Part shown: positions 22,428-34,869 of the stretch, one piece after another
How positions within the stretch are numbered: the stretch's first letter is position 1
How the letters are laid out: each line of letters starts with the position of its first letter
Assembly (NCBI RefSeq): GCF_019279795.1
Contig: NC_056744.1
Span: 907,873,571 to 907,937,570, forward strand
DNA: 64,000 bases
DNA from: Protopterus annectens
Taxonomy: Eukaryota > Chordata > Ceratodontiformes > Protopteridae
Reading direction: 5' to 3'
Translations under genes and position numbers: made by a program
Notes under the pieces: generated by a model
What the model was told of the DNA's origin: nothing
Seen by the model: only the letters and a program-made list of their open reading frames with translations
Database searches by the model: none

Positions 22428-25400
22428 TTGTTAACCGGGAGAGTCCGACTGGACACGGGTCCATTTTCAGTGGAGGCCCAGGGAGAAAAGCTCCACATTA
22501 AGTATTATTTGCATTATACAGTTAAAAAAACATAGCATTTAAATATAGACATTAGTCCAGTTAAGGACGCAAGACAAGAAGGAAAGAGATGTAAAACAGC
22601 TGTAGAGCATAGTACAATTTTAAAATATGGTGACATATATATACTAAACATGGTTAAAATGTAGTTGAGATTCATCAGTGAACAATTGATGCAAACTGTT
22701 TTTGAGGTACATAACAGCCATTAGCAGTAGTTGCTACAAGAAGTTAGTATTATGTGGTAGGTAGCTTGGAACATGAGTAGCCAAGCTTGCTAAGAGTAGG
22801 TTGTTGATGGGGGCTGAGAGAGGTAGTGGGTGGGGGGAGTGGTTGTTATTAGAGGGCCGTTGCAAGGGCATATCTGGCAAGTTTTGAAGTGTGATTTTAG
22901 TAAGGATTTAAAGTGGGTGCAAGAAGTTAGAGGTAATTGAGGATGGGAGGGAATTCCAGAGTTTGGCTATAGTGCAGGAGAATAATGCTTCTCCAGCAGA
23001 GTTAATGGCTCTTGTGACCTGTAGGAGGTTTTTGTGACTGGATCTTAGTGGTCTTGTGGTTATGTAGGGTTGGGGTAGATTCTGGAGGGATGGGACTTTT
23101 TTAGTGGTTGGTTTATTAGTTTGTGGGCGAGTGTGAGTTGGTACCATTGAAGGAGGTGGGGGAGCTCTAGCCAGCCCAGTTCTGCTAGTGAGAGACTGTG
23201 GTGAGTATGGTAGGAAGCCCCTGTGGCGAATTTGGCGAGTTGTAGCAGGTTTCGAGCTTTAGATCTCATTGTTTAAGGTTAGTAAATGGCATAGAGTAGG
23301 GTAGCGATAAGATGAGAATTTGCTACCGAAATTTTAGCTGCTTTGGTAAGTAGTTGCTGATTTCTATATAATGCTCCTAGTTTTTTGTGCACTTTTTTTT
23401 TTAATGGTCCTGGAAATGTGAATGTCAAAGTTCAGTTTGTCTGTTTCTACTCCTAGTAATTTGGTGTGTTCTGTAGGATGGATGGTGGTGTTGTCTTTTG
23501 CTGTGATGTTAAAGTAAAAGCTGTCTAAGGTAAGTTTGGTGGGTTGGAAGATTAGTAATTTTGTTTTGTTTGGGTTGAGTATTAGTTTGGCATCGGATAA
23601 CCAAGTTTCAATAGAAGAAAATGCTTCCTGTGGGACTTTTTGCAGTTCTGGGAGGGAGTGGGCTGCGCAGATGTCATCTGCGTATTGTATGAGTGCCATG
23701 TGTTGTGGCTGAGGCTAGATTATTGGTGAAAATAGAGAAGAGTAGGGGTCCCAGGATGGACCCTTGGGGAACTCCTATGGAGACTGGTAGTTGGGGGGAT
23801 AGGTTGTCCTGCCAAACAGCTGCTTGTTGGCGGTCAGATAGGTAACTGAAACCAGCTGATGACTGGTTGAGAGAAGGATAGGTTATTGAGAAGAGAGATG
23901 AGTTGTTTGTGTGGGACCATGTCGAAAGCTTTAGAGAGGTCTAGGAAGGCAGCTGAGGAGAGAACCTGCATTTTTATTTTGTAGGATAGTGTTGGAGAAA
24001 GAGAGTAAGGCAGTGTTGGTGCTATGGTTAGGTCGGAAACCGTGTTGGTGAGGAGGTTGTTAGCAAGGAGGTGATCTCAGACTCGAAAATGAATGCATCT
24101 CTAGTATTTTGGAAAGTGGCGAGAGAATAGCTATGGGACGGTAATTGATCTGTGGAGGGGCCTCCTTTGTGTAGGGGAATTATGTGCAAGACTTTCCATA
24201 GTGTAGGAACATAACTTTCTGACAGAGATCTGTTAAGAGTGATATGGGATAGGCTAGAGCGTCAGCTGCAAGTTGAATGTATTCACCTGGGAGGTTGTCT
24301 GCTGCTAATCTGGTGGTTTTAAGTTTAGTTAGTAGTTTTATTTTGGTGGTAGGAACAGGAGAGAAAGAGAAGCTGGTTGGGAGACTGTTAGTTCTAGTTG
24401 ATGGTGTGGGTTTATGGGGGGTTGTGTTGTCTAGCTAGTGATAGTATGGTTTGTGTGAAGTGATTCTTGAAAGAGGTAGCAATATTTTCGGAGGAGTGAG
24501 TTAAGTTAGGAGTGCTTGTACTTACTTTACTTGGGTGGAGGATGGAGTTTATTGAGGACCAGAATTGTTTGGGGTTATGTTGGAAGGAGGTAAGGGCAGA
24601 CTGGTAGTATTGGATTTTGTCCTGTTCTATTGCGTAGTTCTAGGAATTTTTGCCTAGTAGAGGGGGGGGGGGTTGTTTTGCGCCAGTTGTCCCATGCTTT
24701 ATCCCTGTTTTTCATTTCAGACTTTGTGTTTTTTTTTGTAGCCATGGGGATTGTTGGGCTCTAGTTTGGGAACGTCTTATGGGGGCGTGGTAATTAAGGA
24801 TGCTTAGGAATGTTTTATTAAAGTAGTCAACTGCGTCCTCTAGTTTGAGGTATTTTAGAGGTTGCCAGTTAGTCTTTTAAGGATGAGCTGAATGAGAGAG
24901 GGTTGAAGTTAGTTTTTTTGCGTATTTGACGGTAGATGATGGGTTTTGCTTTATAAAGGTCTTTTTTCTTAGTAAGAAGGTTGGGGAGTGATCACTGAGG
25001 CTGTCCAATAAGCAGCCTGCTATATATGACTGGGGGCTCTTATTGACTAGTATCCAATCAAGGGTAGTGTGTTTGTTGGGGTTATTTATCCTACTAGGTG
25101 ACTGGACTAGTTGGGTGAAGCCATGAAGATTTACATGATTGGATGGGTGGCTGCTAGAGTAGGATTGCCAGTCAGTGTTGAAGTCTCCTAGAATTAAAGT
25201 TTCTTGGGGTAGGTGGTGGGTAGTCCAGCTGAGGAGGTTTTCAAGTGGAGGGATGTTGTGCCCAGGTGGGAAGTAGCAACCTGTTATGTTTTAGGGTTTT
25301 ATTTTGGTTTATTTTAAGGTTGGCATATATTATTTCTTACCTATTTGGGGAGCTGATAACTTTAAGATCTGGATGTCTAGATGCTGCTTAAATATTATAG

Positions 25401-26215
25401 CTATACCACCTCCTTTTTTGTTTAGTCGGTCTACTCTTAGTATATTGTAACCAGCAGGGAGGATTTGCTCTTAGTAATGTGTGGTTTTAACCATGTTTCT
25501 GTAAGGATCACTACATCAGGGGAGTAGAAGTTTATGGTGGCATGGAATTCATGCACCTTGTTGCATATACTTCTAATATTTAGGCTTATCAGAAGGTTGG
25601 TTTGCTTTCTATTGGCTGTGATTTGGGAGATGTGGTTTGTAGTCTGATTATGAGGGGAGGGGTTGGAGATAGAGGGACCAGGATTAGGGTGGATGTCTCA
25701 ACTGAGTGATAGGTTGGATATGGATGAGATTATTAGTTTTATCAATTTCTGTATATGCTTGCTTATAAGGGAAGTTTTTTGATTGTGTTCTGTGGGCAAT
25801 ATGTATGGTGGTAGGGTTATGTTAGGTTGAGGGGTTGTTTTTAGTTTAGGTATTGTGATCTGTAGTCTATATAGAGGGTGCATTGGGAAGATAATTGACT
25901 TGAGAGAGTAGAGGTGGGATATGAGTGGTGGTGTGTGAGATGGTACAGTGGTAGTGGTTGAGTGCAGGAATGGTGGAGGTTTGGTAAGATGTGATGCATG
26001 CAAGGAGTGTACATGCAGTGACTATAGGTATGGTGTGCTTGTACATATTAGCTGAGTAGGAGGGATAGTAGTGAGAAGTTGTAGGAGGAAGTATAGGTGT
26101 GGTGATTTTATAGGTTTAAGGGTGGGAGGGGTTACTGTTTGTAATAAAGGTAGGACCACTGGGGGTGGGTGAGAATTGGGGGAAGGGAGGGGAGCGTATC
26201 AGGCAACAGATGAAG
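22428..26215 (-). mobile_element. L2/Rex1-like LINE, near full length, inserted in CR1-B
   Basis: About 3.8 kb, minus strand. Its 3' end (22428-22500) matches the 3' end of the plus copy at 59050-59110: the block ccgggcctctgctgaaaatg and the one around cagtcggagt are shared. Going right come the C-terminal domain, reverse transcriptase, endonuclease and a Pro/His-rich 5' region (25698-26003). On both sides the sequence is CR1, and the two CR1 parts are contiguous in CR1-A, so this is a nested insertion. No clean target duplication was found. Confidence 0.75.
22908..25560 (-). pseudogene. L2/Rex1-like ORF2 (endonuclease + reverse transcriptase)
   Basis: Endonuclease signs on the minus strand near 25400-25500: ETWLKPH, then RVDRLNKKGGGIAIIFKQH in another frame. 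Reverse transcriptase near 23700-24200: PLHKGGPSTDQ, IGVPQGSILGPLLFSIF and LIQYADDICAAHSL (intact YADD). Then LNPNKTKLLIF and LGVETDKLNFDIHIS (23364-23699). The C terminus is ATGASYHTHHSLSLAELGWLEL and AKLWNSLPSSI (22908-23269). This order is usual for the CR1/L2/Rex1 group. Frames change many times, so it is dead. Confidence 0.72.
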
Positions 26216-26961
26216 GAAGATTAATGTGATAGGTCCTTTGGGAGGGGAGAGAGGGGTAAAGTTGGCACTGAATCTGTCGGCCAGTATATTGGCAATATCT
26301 ATTGGCTCGGTAAAGGAAGGTACCATTGTGCAGTAGCTCAGAGCAAATCTGAGTATTGCCATTGAGATTCTTTACATGACTATAGAAGGCCTTGTGGTTG
26401 TCTTTACTATCTGCCGCAATTCTGTTCTCATAGCTAGCTTAGCTTTTGGAGGATTTGATGAGGGATCTCAACTTTTTGTCGAGGCTGTTAAGGGAGTTTT
26501 TCCACTCTTGGGACTTCATCAGTTTCCTCCTCCTGTTGTAGAGTTTGTTTATGGCAGGGGACCACCAGTTTGATTTCCTATTTTTGGAGGAGAGTGTCTT
26601 GGTTCTATTGGGTATGGCAAGATCCATGCATTTGTGTACGTGTTCATACAGTGCATTGGTGCGTGATTCGGCAGTCGTGCAACTATTCTCCATTTGCATG
26701 GGTGCCGTGAAGTTAGCCACCTCTGTTTTTAGGAGCCCACAGTTAGCATTGGAGAAGTTTTTCATGGTGGTTACCTTTGTGTGTGTGTGGGGGGGGGGTG
26801 TATGTGGATTTCCAAGGTGATTAGTTTGTGGTCTGATCTAACCAGGGAGGAGTTGACCTTTGGAGTAGAACAATGGTCGCCCATGTTAGTAATGACCGAG
26901 TCAAGGATGTTGCTACCTCTAGTTGGGAATTGGATCTTGATTTGTAGCAATGAAAATGTGT
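26216..26961 (-). mobile_element. CR1 LINE, copy B, 5' part of split copy
   Basis: Continues CR1-B after the nested LINE. 26216-26370 aligns with CR1-A 17740-17960 (ADRFSANF block). 26439-26765 is the linker with NRKSNWWSPAINKLYNRRRK. 26771-26960 is the end of the endonuclease (FPTRGSNILDSVITN, VRSDHKLITLEIH; the SDH active-site motif). It ends abruptly at 26961, where a plus-strand Tx1/L1-like element starts. Confidence 0.78.
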
Positions 26962-28084
26962 TTGGGAGGCCTAGAAGGGAAAATATAACAAGGAAAGGTA
27001 GATTTTTGAAGAAATCGATGAAAATATTTGACATGGAATATGTGAATTCAGTAATAGGAGTTTGGAGTGAATTTACATATTATTCCCAAGGATATAAAAA
27101 CTGGACTAGGCTAGACAGAATTTACATTTCAAAAGGAACGTGTGCATTTAATTGAAGGTCTTGATACCCACCCAATAGTTTAAAATAGAAATGCAGGGTA
27201 ATGAAATAACGAGACATTGGCGCTTTCCCACCTGTTTGTTGAAAAGAGAAGAATTTAAGGAATGGGTAGTGGAGATTATTCAGGAGCTGTTGGAGAGTAT
27301 AGAAATTTTCTTCTGAAAATATAGCTAGGGAGTGGGGTAAAATTATGGTGGAGTTTAAAAATAGGGTGGAAATGAAAGAAATGGAGCTATGGGTAAGAAG
27401 GAACAAGAATTATTTAGAGTGACTGACAAATGTGAAAGTATTGCAGAATGGGGGGATCTCGGAACAAGATCAACTGCAGCATGCTGGGCAGAAAATAAGG
27501 GATTACCTCGATAATGTGCAGTGGTGTGGAAAGATTTTTAAGCAACTGTTTCTTGATAATAACACTAGTGCACAAAAACTTTTAGCACAATGATTCAGGC
27601 AACAGAAAATAGAAAGGGCGGTTACCAAACTTAGGGAGCCTATAACCAAGAAGGTAACGAGATTGTAGAATATTAGAAATTTTTTGGAAATTTTATGAGA
27701 GTCTGTATAAAGCAGATGAATGTGAAAATCAAGAAAGGATACAAATGTAAATGTTTATGGAAGAATTAAATATGCCAAGGTTAGAGTTAGATGAGGCTCA
27801 ATTACTAACAGGATAGGAGGTGATGAGATAAAAACTGTGATGTATAACCAATCTACAGGAAAGTTCCCCAGGAATATATGGTATTCCTGTAGAAGTTTGG
27901 AAGCTAGGAGGAAAAAAAAAAAACTGAAAGATCTGTAAGGTTTTGTTTAACAATATCTTAAGAGGGAGAGAACTACCACTGTCCTGGAAGACAACAGTGG
28001 TAGCTGTAATACCTGAAGGAGGATAATGATCCATCAGATTCAGCTTCATACAGTCCCATTTCAATACTAAACCATGATTATAAA

Positions 28085-28903
28085 GTGTTCATGTCTAGAA
28101 TAGCTAAAAGAATGGCAAAAGTAATGCCAAAACTGATAGATATTGATCGGTTGGATCAATGTGGTTTTGTGGAGGGGAGGCAGACGTTTGACATTAACAG
28201 AACATTGGTGATCCAGAAGGAAGCAGAATGTAAGAAAATACCACTGTTGTTGGTGGGTCTTGATGCAGAGAAAGCATTTGACAGAGTAAGCTTGGACTTT
28301 ATGAGCAGGGCAATGGAAGCATTTACATTTCTGAAAAAAAATTATAAGGTTGATTAGGAAATACAAGAAGGATCAGAGGTGAAAATTAAGGTGGGTGGGG
28401 TCCTCTTTGATGATTTCTGCTTGAGCAAAGGAACCAGGCAGGGATGTCCTCTTTCCCCTTTATTATTTGCATTATATTTAGAACCACTAGCAAAGAAAAT
28501 ATGGGACTCAGAAATTCAAGGATATAATTGGTATGGTAGTCAAGAAAAGCTGGCTTTATTTGCAGATGATATTTTCTACCTGACAAAAAACAGAAAAAGA
28601 TATTACAGTGTTGCGGAACATTTAAGACAGTTTCATATCTTTTCGGGATACAAAATGAATAAAGCTAAAACAAAAGCAATAACGGTAAATTATGTGCCTG
28701 TACATGAAGTGGTTCAGGAATACCCATATTTAAGGGGACATGATAAAATGAAATATTTAGGAGTATGGATTAAAAATGGTTCTGGTGTGGCAGTTAAGGA
28801 TATATGGGAAGAGACTAAACAAAAGATGATACAAAAACTGAGAAAATGGAAGCTTTGCTATATGGATACAGATAGTAAGATACAAGCAGTTGAAATGTTT
28901 TAG
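28085..28903 (+). pseudogene. Tx1/L1-like reverse transcriptase, broken
   Basis: 28085-28357 reads RIAKRMAKVMPKLIDIDRLD, QCGFVEGRQTFDINR and LVGLDAEKAFDRVSLDF (catalytic Asp). After a stop at about 28355 the reading resumes at 28379-28903 with LSKGTRQGCPLSPLLFALYL and KLALFADDIFYLTKN (both catalytic Asp kept), then MKYLGVWI. These are all core blocks of an L1/Tx1-type enzyme in the right order. Only one break lies within this span, so this is the best-preserved part of the element. Confidence 0.82.
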
Positions 28904-29435
28904 TCCCTTTAGTCTTGTACACAGGTCAGGCATATTTTTATCAACCAGAGGAGAAGTTGTGGGTAGCAATTAATGAAGAGCTGAAGGACTTTACCTGGGA
29001 TAGGAAGACGGCAAGAGTCAAGTGGGATAAGCTGATTCTTCCAGTAGTACAGGGCAGATTGGGATTACCCAATTTGAAGAGGTATTTCAGAGCTAGATAG
29101 TTAAGACTTATACATAGCAGAAGCAGAAAACTATAAATTATAATGGAAAGGGATGATGATGAAACATGGGGGAAACTAAAGAAACCAGGAGAGACTGGGA
29201 TTTTGGATGCAGGCCTTTAAGGAGAATAACAATAATCATGCAGAATATTATATCCATAAAGTAGTAGAAAGTATTCCAAGAACTAAACCAAGGCAGGAGT
29301 AGAAAAATGAGATTCTGCCCATAGAGGTGACTGCAGTAAAGGATTCAGACAGAAGGCAAGAGGGAGTCTGGAATTTATTGGAGAAAATTGTCAAAGGAAC
29401 CGGGGTATTGGGAATAAATAACTAGAGAGGGAAAG

Positions 29436-30240
29436 ATGACAGAATGGGAATATGCCAAGAATTTATTTGGACTGCAGTTTAGAGATTGCCTTCCCTATCA
29501 AGGACTGATATCAGAGTATAGGCAAAGAGAAAGTAGTAAGGGGGTCCTAAACAAAAGACCAGCACTGGTAGAGTTTTTAATAGAATCTAGAGCAGAAATT
29601 GCCATTAAAAAAGGAATAATTTAGAGCATATAAAATATTGCATGATAGCTATAAGCATCAACCATAGGAGGTTAGAAAGGATTGGGAAGAGAGATTGGAT
29701 AAGCAATTCACAAAGAAGCAATGGAAGGTATATGTATGTCTCCCATGTATGGAACAAAATCTAGAAGATGTAGGATTTTTGCCTGGAAATGTTTACATAG
29801 ATATTTTTATACCACAAGTAGACTGCAGAAAATTTTTCCTCCGGCAGACAGTAAATGTTGGAGGTGTGAAGGGGAAGAAAGAGATAATTGGGACTATACT
29901 TTTGGGAGTGGTGAGAGTTGGTGGATTTTAAGGATTCCCTGCGGGATGCACTATCAGAGATGCTGGGTGGGCAGGTTGCTGTGACAAGGGAGATGATTTT
30001 TCTGAGCTATGATACAGAATCGGAATTGCCTAGATATGGTAAGGCCTTGCTGTATCTAATGATGATGGCTGCCAAAAAAAGCAATTACTAGAAAATGGAA
30101 ATCAAAATCTAAACCAACTATGCTGGAAGTAGTGAATATAGTAACCGAGGTAAAACAACTGAAATTGAGATCTGTAGAAAAGGGTAGGAGCAAACTACAT
30201 AGGAAAAAAATGGGAATTGTGGGAACAATACATTCAAGGG
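29436..30240 (+). pseudogene. Tx1/L1-like ORF2 C-terminal region
   Basis: Short pieces end with RIFAWKCLHRYFYTT, KCWRCEGEERDNWDYTFG, LMMMAAKKAITRKWK. The CWRC motif followed by a Trp-rich stretch and the AAKKAI..WK helix is the ordinary end of Tx1-type ORF2 proteins. Frames shift at about 29870 and 29990. The poly(A) follows 240 bases later. Confidence 0.65.
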
Positions 30241-30619
30241 AGGAATGAGGCTTAAAAGGTGGCAGGACTTCAGAGCCATGTAATGTTGAGTGAGAAATAT
30301 TGGGTAGAGTATAAGTGATGTGTAATGTTTGCAACTGGGAGTGTATCCATATTGTTTGTGATGTAAAATGCTTGCGACTAGGATTGTGTTGGTGTGGTTT
30401 GATTTCATTTATATAAATGTATGATTGCCTGTGTAGTAAGTGATGGTTTAATGAAGATGTTTCTTGTTTAAAAAAAAAAAATCAGGAATTGAATAATTTA
30501 TGTAATATTGTTTAGGTTATATGATATATATAGCAGTATATGTGAAGTATAATGTTTGTTACGTTAATATAGTTTGGTACACATTTATCTCATCTGTTAG
30601 CCTCTGGTCATTTCTTAAA

Positions 30620-31095
30620 GCTACACTGTATATTCCTGCCAGCACCCTCAACCTGTGAATCTATCTCAGCACCAAACTTCATCCCTTTCTTTACCTGAGT
30701 GTCAGGAACACACGCCTCTGGTCTAATGATATGACTAGAGTTTGCCTTAACTTTGGCCCAAGCTTCTGTTGTACAAAGAACAGTTTTGTGTCACCTTGCA
30801 TTCGAGTGCATTGTTTGCAGCGGACAGTTTGTAACTTACACAGAAGTCTTATAAAAACTCTCCATTTGGGCTCATGTCCAGGAGGATGTTCTTGTTAGTC
30901 ATGACTCACCAGGTATCCTTGTCATTAACCATATGGGTGCTGAAGTCCCCAAGTAAGAAAGACAAATTAAGTAGGATCACTGTCCTAGACACCTTACACA
31001 TCAGCAAGGCTACAATCACTGTTTGTTGGTTTTTGTTTAACGAGCAGAAAAAAGCAGGCATGAGTTACCTGTGCAGCTCACAGCTCCAGTGAGGC
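30620..31095 (-). pseudogene. Degenerate LINE endonuclease fragment (I-like)
   Basis: Minus-strand reading gives LGDFSTHMVNDKDTW, then LLDMSPNGEFL, DFCVSYKLSAANN and, near the end, VPDTQVKKGMKFGAE in a shifted frame. This follows the order of an endonuclease of the I/Nimb-type LINE group (GDFN.HVG.D..TW, then a LL.DFC..h.L.I.NT strand). Stops are scattered. No reverse transcriptase is found next to it. Confidence 0.45.
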
Positions 31096-31224
31096 AACTG
31101 TTTCTATTATAAGATATAATTTATTCTGCATAACTTTCAACAAAAAACTTATGCATATCTCTACTTGCATGGGGTAATGCTCGCAAGGAGTAGTTTCAGA
31201 ATAGGAGAGAGAGACTTGTCTGCT

Positions 31225-31300
31225 TGTGTTGATGATTAAGTATCCAACTGGACTAAACTGTTGCAGTGGCAGGCCAAGGAGAAAAGCTTACTTTATTACA
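31225..31300 (-). mobile_element. 3' end fragment of the L2/Rex1-like LINE
   Basis: Reverse complement carries the shared 3' block (agcttttctccttggcctgc, then a cagttggat block) seen at 22430-22500 and 59040-59100. A very short truncated copy. Confidence 0.5.
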
Positions 31301-32960
31301 GAATAATAATTAGAAAATGTGTACCTTAACATCAGGTATGCATATTACAAATGAATACTGAGTTAGAGGTGAAGGCATTGGTCCTTCCACCATGACAAGG
31401 TGGTAATCCCAAGTGGGGAATGTTATAATGCTGTATTCAGTTTTGTTCTGTTTGAGCTGGTGCCTTTTTCTTTGTAGATGTACATGGGGGTCTGTGCAGT
31501 AATATGTTTGCAAGAACCTTGAGGTTATGTTGCATTTGAGTGTGCATACTTTTTTTGTTTGTTTAGAAGGCATGGACCAGAAAAGATCAGTTTGTGTATT
31601 TCATCAGGCAGTAGATTAGTGGCATGTTTAGGTACTGGAGGACATTTTGTGGCTTTAAATGAGATACTGTGGTGCTCATGTGAAGAGGCAACAGTAACTA
31701 ATAAAGTGGCAGATATATTTTAAGGCTGTTTTGAGCACTTTTGTTTTTAAGATGTTTTTACTCAAGATGAAGGGTAATGGACTTTATTCTAGTTGGGGAA
31801 TAAATATGTTGAGTCGTGAACAAAAAAAAAAAGGATGCTGCCACAGAAATCTCTGTAACATGTCAGCAGACATCACCAGACTGAGGATCATGTATAAAAT
31901 GAAATGCTTAATTAGTGCTTAACAAAACAATCACATTCATTAAGAACCAAAGACCCTCTCAACATATTTTAGATAAAGCCATTAAAAAGTTGTTTAAAAA
32001 CCACAATGAACTGAAATTAATGAATGGTGTATAGAAATTAATTAACCAATGATCTGTTTTAGTCCGGTCTCAAAATTTAAGGGAGTCATTCAGTCCTAGA
32101 GGGTAAGAAATTCAAACAAAAACAGTACTCCTTAAATCCAGATTATTGTTCTTGCCTTTACTTCCATTATTATTTGAATCATAATGTACAGTTTAAAAAA
32201 ACAAACCTTTGTTTTGTTTGTGAACAATACCATATGTAAGTAATGCATTGACTTTTTTTGGCATAACAGTGCTCATTAGATAGGTTTGTGAAGCTTCCAA
32301 TGTAAAATGCATTGCACCACATAATTTAATCAGAGAGACATGAAAAATGGCAGGGTAGTTTAAAGGAGCTGTGCTTCACTGGACTAAAATAGTGTGGGGT
32401 ATTGCAAATGCACAAACTTTATACTTTATGTGCCACACCTTTGTGATATACTCTTGTTATAGGACACCACTTTGTAAAGTTGTTTATCTCTTTCTTTTGT
32501 GGGCAAAAGTGGGAACACTGCTCAGCTTCACCAAGTAAGAATTCGGCAGAAGAATCCTCCAAGTGTTTCTATTATGGAGTTAATCTCTTAGATTTCACAG
32601 AGAATATGAGTGTCATTTCCAAAATCCTGTTAAACTTTGTGCTGTTGGCTCCACAGTTATTTACTGTGGAAGTGTTACTAAGGGTATGCATTTCTTCATG
32701 TTTTTCTCTACCCACAATTGTAACAGTACTGTTTCATATAGCAAGGTATTTAGTTACTTTCTGAAACGTTTTTGTTTTTTGCTTTTTTGGGTAACCCCCT
32801 GTATTCATACCTAGTTTGCTGTGTCTTGAAAGAAAAAAAAAACATGTCAGTAACACTAGCCTACTGACCTTAACATATTGACTTTTCGAATGTTACGTTT
32901 GCAGTATGACAGGTGCAATTTGATAAGCATCTCTGCCAGCATTTGTTCCGTTAACCGTTG
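31301..32960. other. Unassigned sequence
   Basis: About 1.7 kb, AT-rich. Open frames at 31310-31573 and 32480-32764 have no family features. Could be a 5' intron of HCCS or intergenic. Confidence 0.3.
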
Positions 32961-32964
32961 ATTA

Positions 32965-33040
32965 GAGTTTACAGGTAATACTCCGGTTTCCTCCCACACC
33001 CCAAAGACCTGCTGTAGGTGAATTGGACATTCTAAATTGG

Positions 33041-33041
<1 letters not shown>
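32965..33041 (+). repeat. SINE/LINE tail module
   Basis: ctccggtttcctcccacacc, then ccaaagacctgctgtaggtg and aattggacattctaaattgg. This matches the tail module at 15905 and 38035. It runs directly into a GT tract. Confidence 0.6.

Positions 33042-33081
<40 letters not shown>
33042..33081. repeat. (TG)n microsatellite
   Basis: Twenty perfect TG units between the tail module and the minus-strand dispersed repeat. Confidence 0.95.
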
Positions 33082-33082
<1 letters not shown>

Positions 33083-33084
33083 CT

Positions 33085-33190
33085 TCCATGGAAGGTTGGG
33101 CACCCAGCTGGCAACTCGACACAGTAAAACTCTACTGCCAATCATGAGCAGACAAGTGATCCGCTGTGGTGACCCCTAAAAGCCGAAAGA
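33085..33190 (-). repeat. Dispersed repeat, second copy
   Basis: Reverse complement of the 10840-10970 repeat: ttaggggtcaccacagcgga, then atgattggcagtagagtttt and a cccaaccttcc block. Confidence 0.65.
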
Positions 33191-34397
33191 AGATAAATTT
33201 GAACAATTCTTTAGTGCCACTCCTGAGAAGAAAGCTATTGACGTGCATAAGTACTACAGTTACCCTCCCAAATGTGGGAAGGAATAACATATAACAAAGG
33301 TGTTTAATAAAGTTTAAGCACCTTTCAGCTCTATTAAATTCTATTGGTGCAGTAGACCAAAGGTAGCAGCCATCACAGACCAGTAGGAGAAAACTCAAAA
33401 CAGCTGTAAAAGCAGTATTTCACTTCTCTTTTCTGTGGTAGTGTAAAGTATATTTCACTTTTTAAAGCTGTTCGACTCTGATACACTTCACTTCTGGCCA
33501 CTCTCTGTAAAACATTTATAAAAATGTAAAATAATCGTTAGAGGAGACCCTATTTTGTACTGTGTTAGAGCAGCTAAAATGTGTTATAGCTTTCAGAGCT
33601 GTAAAACACTGATTTCACCTACACTTTTTTTCTCTGTTGTGACTTTGTCACTTTCTCTGTGTCTTGCTGCATCTCCGTGTACTGCAAATAGTTATAACTA
33701 GGTCTCCTTGGTCGTAATTAAGTGATTATATTCTTGAAGTGTATATCTAAATTTAACTTGAAAATGAAGCAAAGCTCTTAAGGTGAATTACTTGCCAACC
33801 ATGTTTCAAACATGTAACAACTTGGATATGATCAGTGAGATGATTGTAATCCTTTGTGTCTGTGAAGTGTCGTTGAATTTAGTTTGAGGGAACTTCTTAT
33901 ATTAATACAAAAGTACTCCGCTAACAGCCATAATGGCTTCCAGGTACACCCATGTCAGATGTTATTGTATGTAGTACCACCACTTTCCAAATCCCTAGGG
34001 TGTGAGGAAGAACAGTGTACAGTTCTGTAATATCTGTTGGACCCATAAGGTATGTCTTATTGATCTGCTTTTTCTAATTTCTCTTAAAGGCTATAAAGAA
34101 TCTGTAATGTATTTTTTTTTTTTGGGGGGGGGGGCAGTATCTTCAGTTGTATTTGCAATATCAGTTGCTAATGCCTGTAATTTCAAACCTTCCAGCTACT
34201 CTAGTTAATCTTAGGAGAGGGTTAACCAAGTTTCCGTGGACATTTGGTACACCAGAAATTCCAGTTAACCCTAGGTATAGAAATTCTGAAATAATTGTAA
34301 CTTTCAGCAGAAATAAAACAATTATTCAGAAGATCTTCTGCAAACTAACTTTATGTAGGCTATATTAAAAAGTCTTTTTACTGAGTTCTTCACAAAT
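33191..34397. other. Unassigned sequence
   Basis: No gene seen. A T-run then G-run at about 34110-34134. Confidence 0.3.
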
Positions 34398-34451
34398 AAT
34401 CCACCAGCACTCAAAACAGCATACAATCCACCAGCACTCAAAACAGCATGC
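34398..34451. repeat. Two-copy tandem duplication, 27-bp period
   Basis: aatccaccagcactcaaaac at 34398 is repeated at 34425. The copies are almost identical. Confidence 0.9.
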
Positions 34452-34869
34452 TGATGTAATGAGTCTTGTCCATGAATGCCAGGGGACCACCTCCAAGTCT
34501 GTCAATTATCGTTATGCATACTGATCAGTCAGTTCACAAGTAGTCTTAACGAAGGCTTTAAAAATCAACCATTTGGACCCTTTTTTTCAAAAGTTCTCTA
34601 TCGATCTCATATTTTCTCAGAAATAACTAATGTAGGAGGAAAACACAGATTTTTAGGTACTGTGTTTGTAGGCATCTTTATTTTTTATAAGGAAATGCTA
34701 AAAGCTAATTTATCGAGTATACTTTCAGATTGAAAGTTGTCTCTTTTTTTCTCCAGTATTCATCTGGTTTAAATAGGACAGAATTACTTTCTTTTTCTTT
34801 CCTCTTTATTTTTCCCCTCCATGCTTTGCATTTCCTGTGCCTCATCCTACACAATACTAATGCTGATAG
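34452..34869. other. Unassigned sequence before the palindrome
   Basis: No motif recognised. Confidence 0.3.

Larger units (their letters stand above)
26962..30481 (+). mobile_element. Tx1/L1-like LINE (5'-truncated), plus strand
   Basis: Starts inside the endonuclease (YSQGYKNWTRLDRIYIS at 26962-27150), continues through reverse transcriptase and a Cys-motif C terminus, and ends in a poly(A) at 30470-30481. About 3.5 kb. It differs clearly from the left-hand L1 and is a separate family. Many stops. Confidence 0.8.

Noticed and set aside
32480..32764. 94-codon frame as a small gene
   Set aside because: No motif, no splice or promoter context; length within chance for AT-rich DNA.
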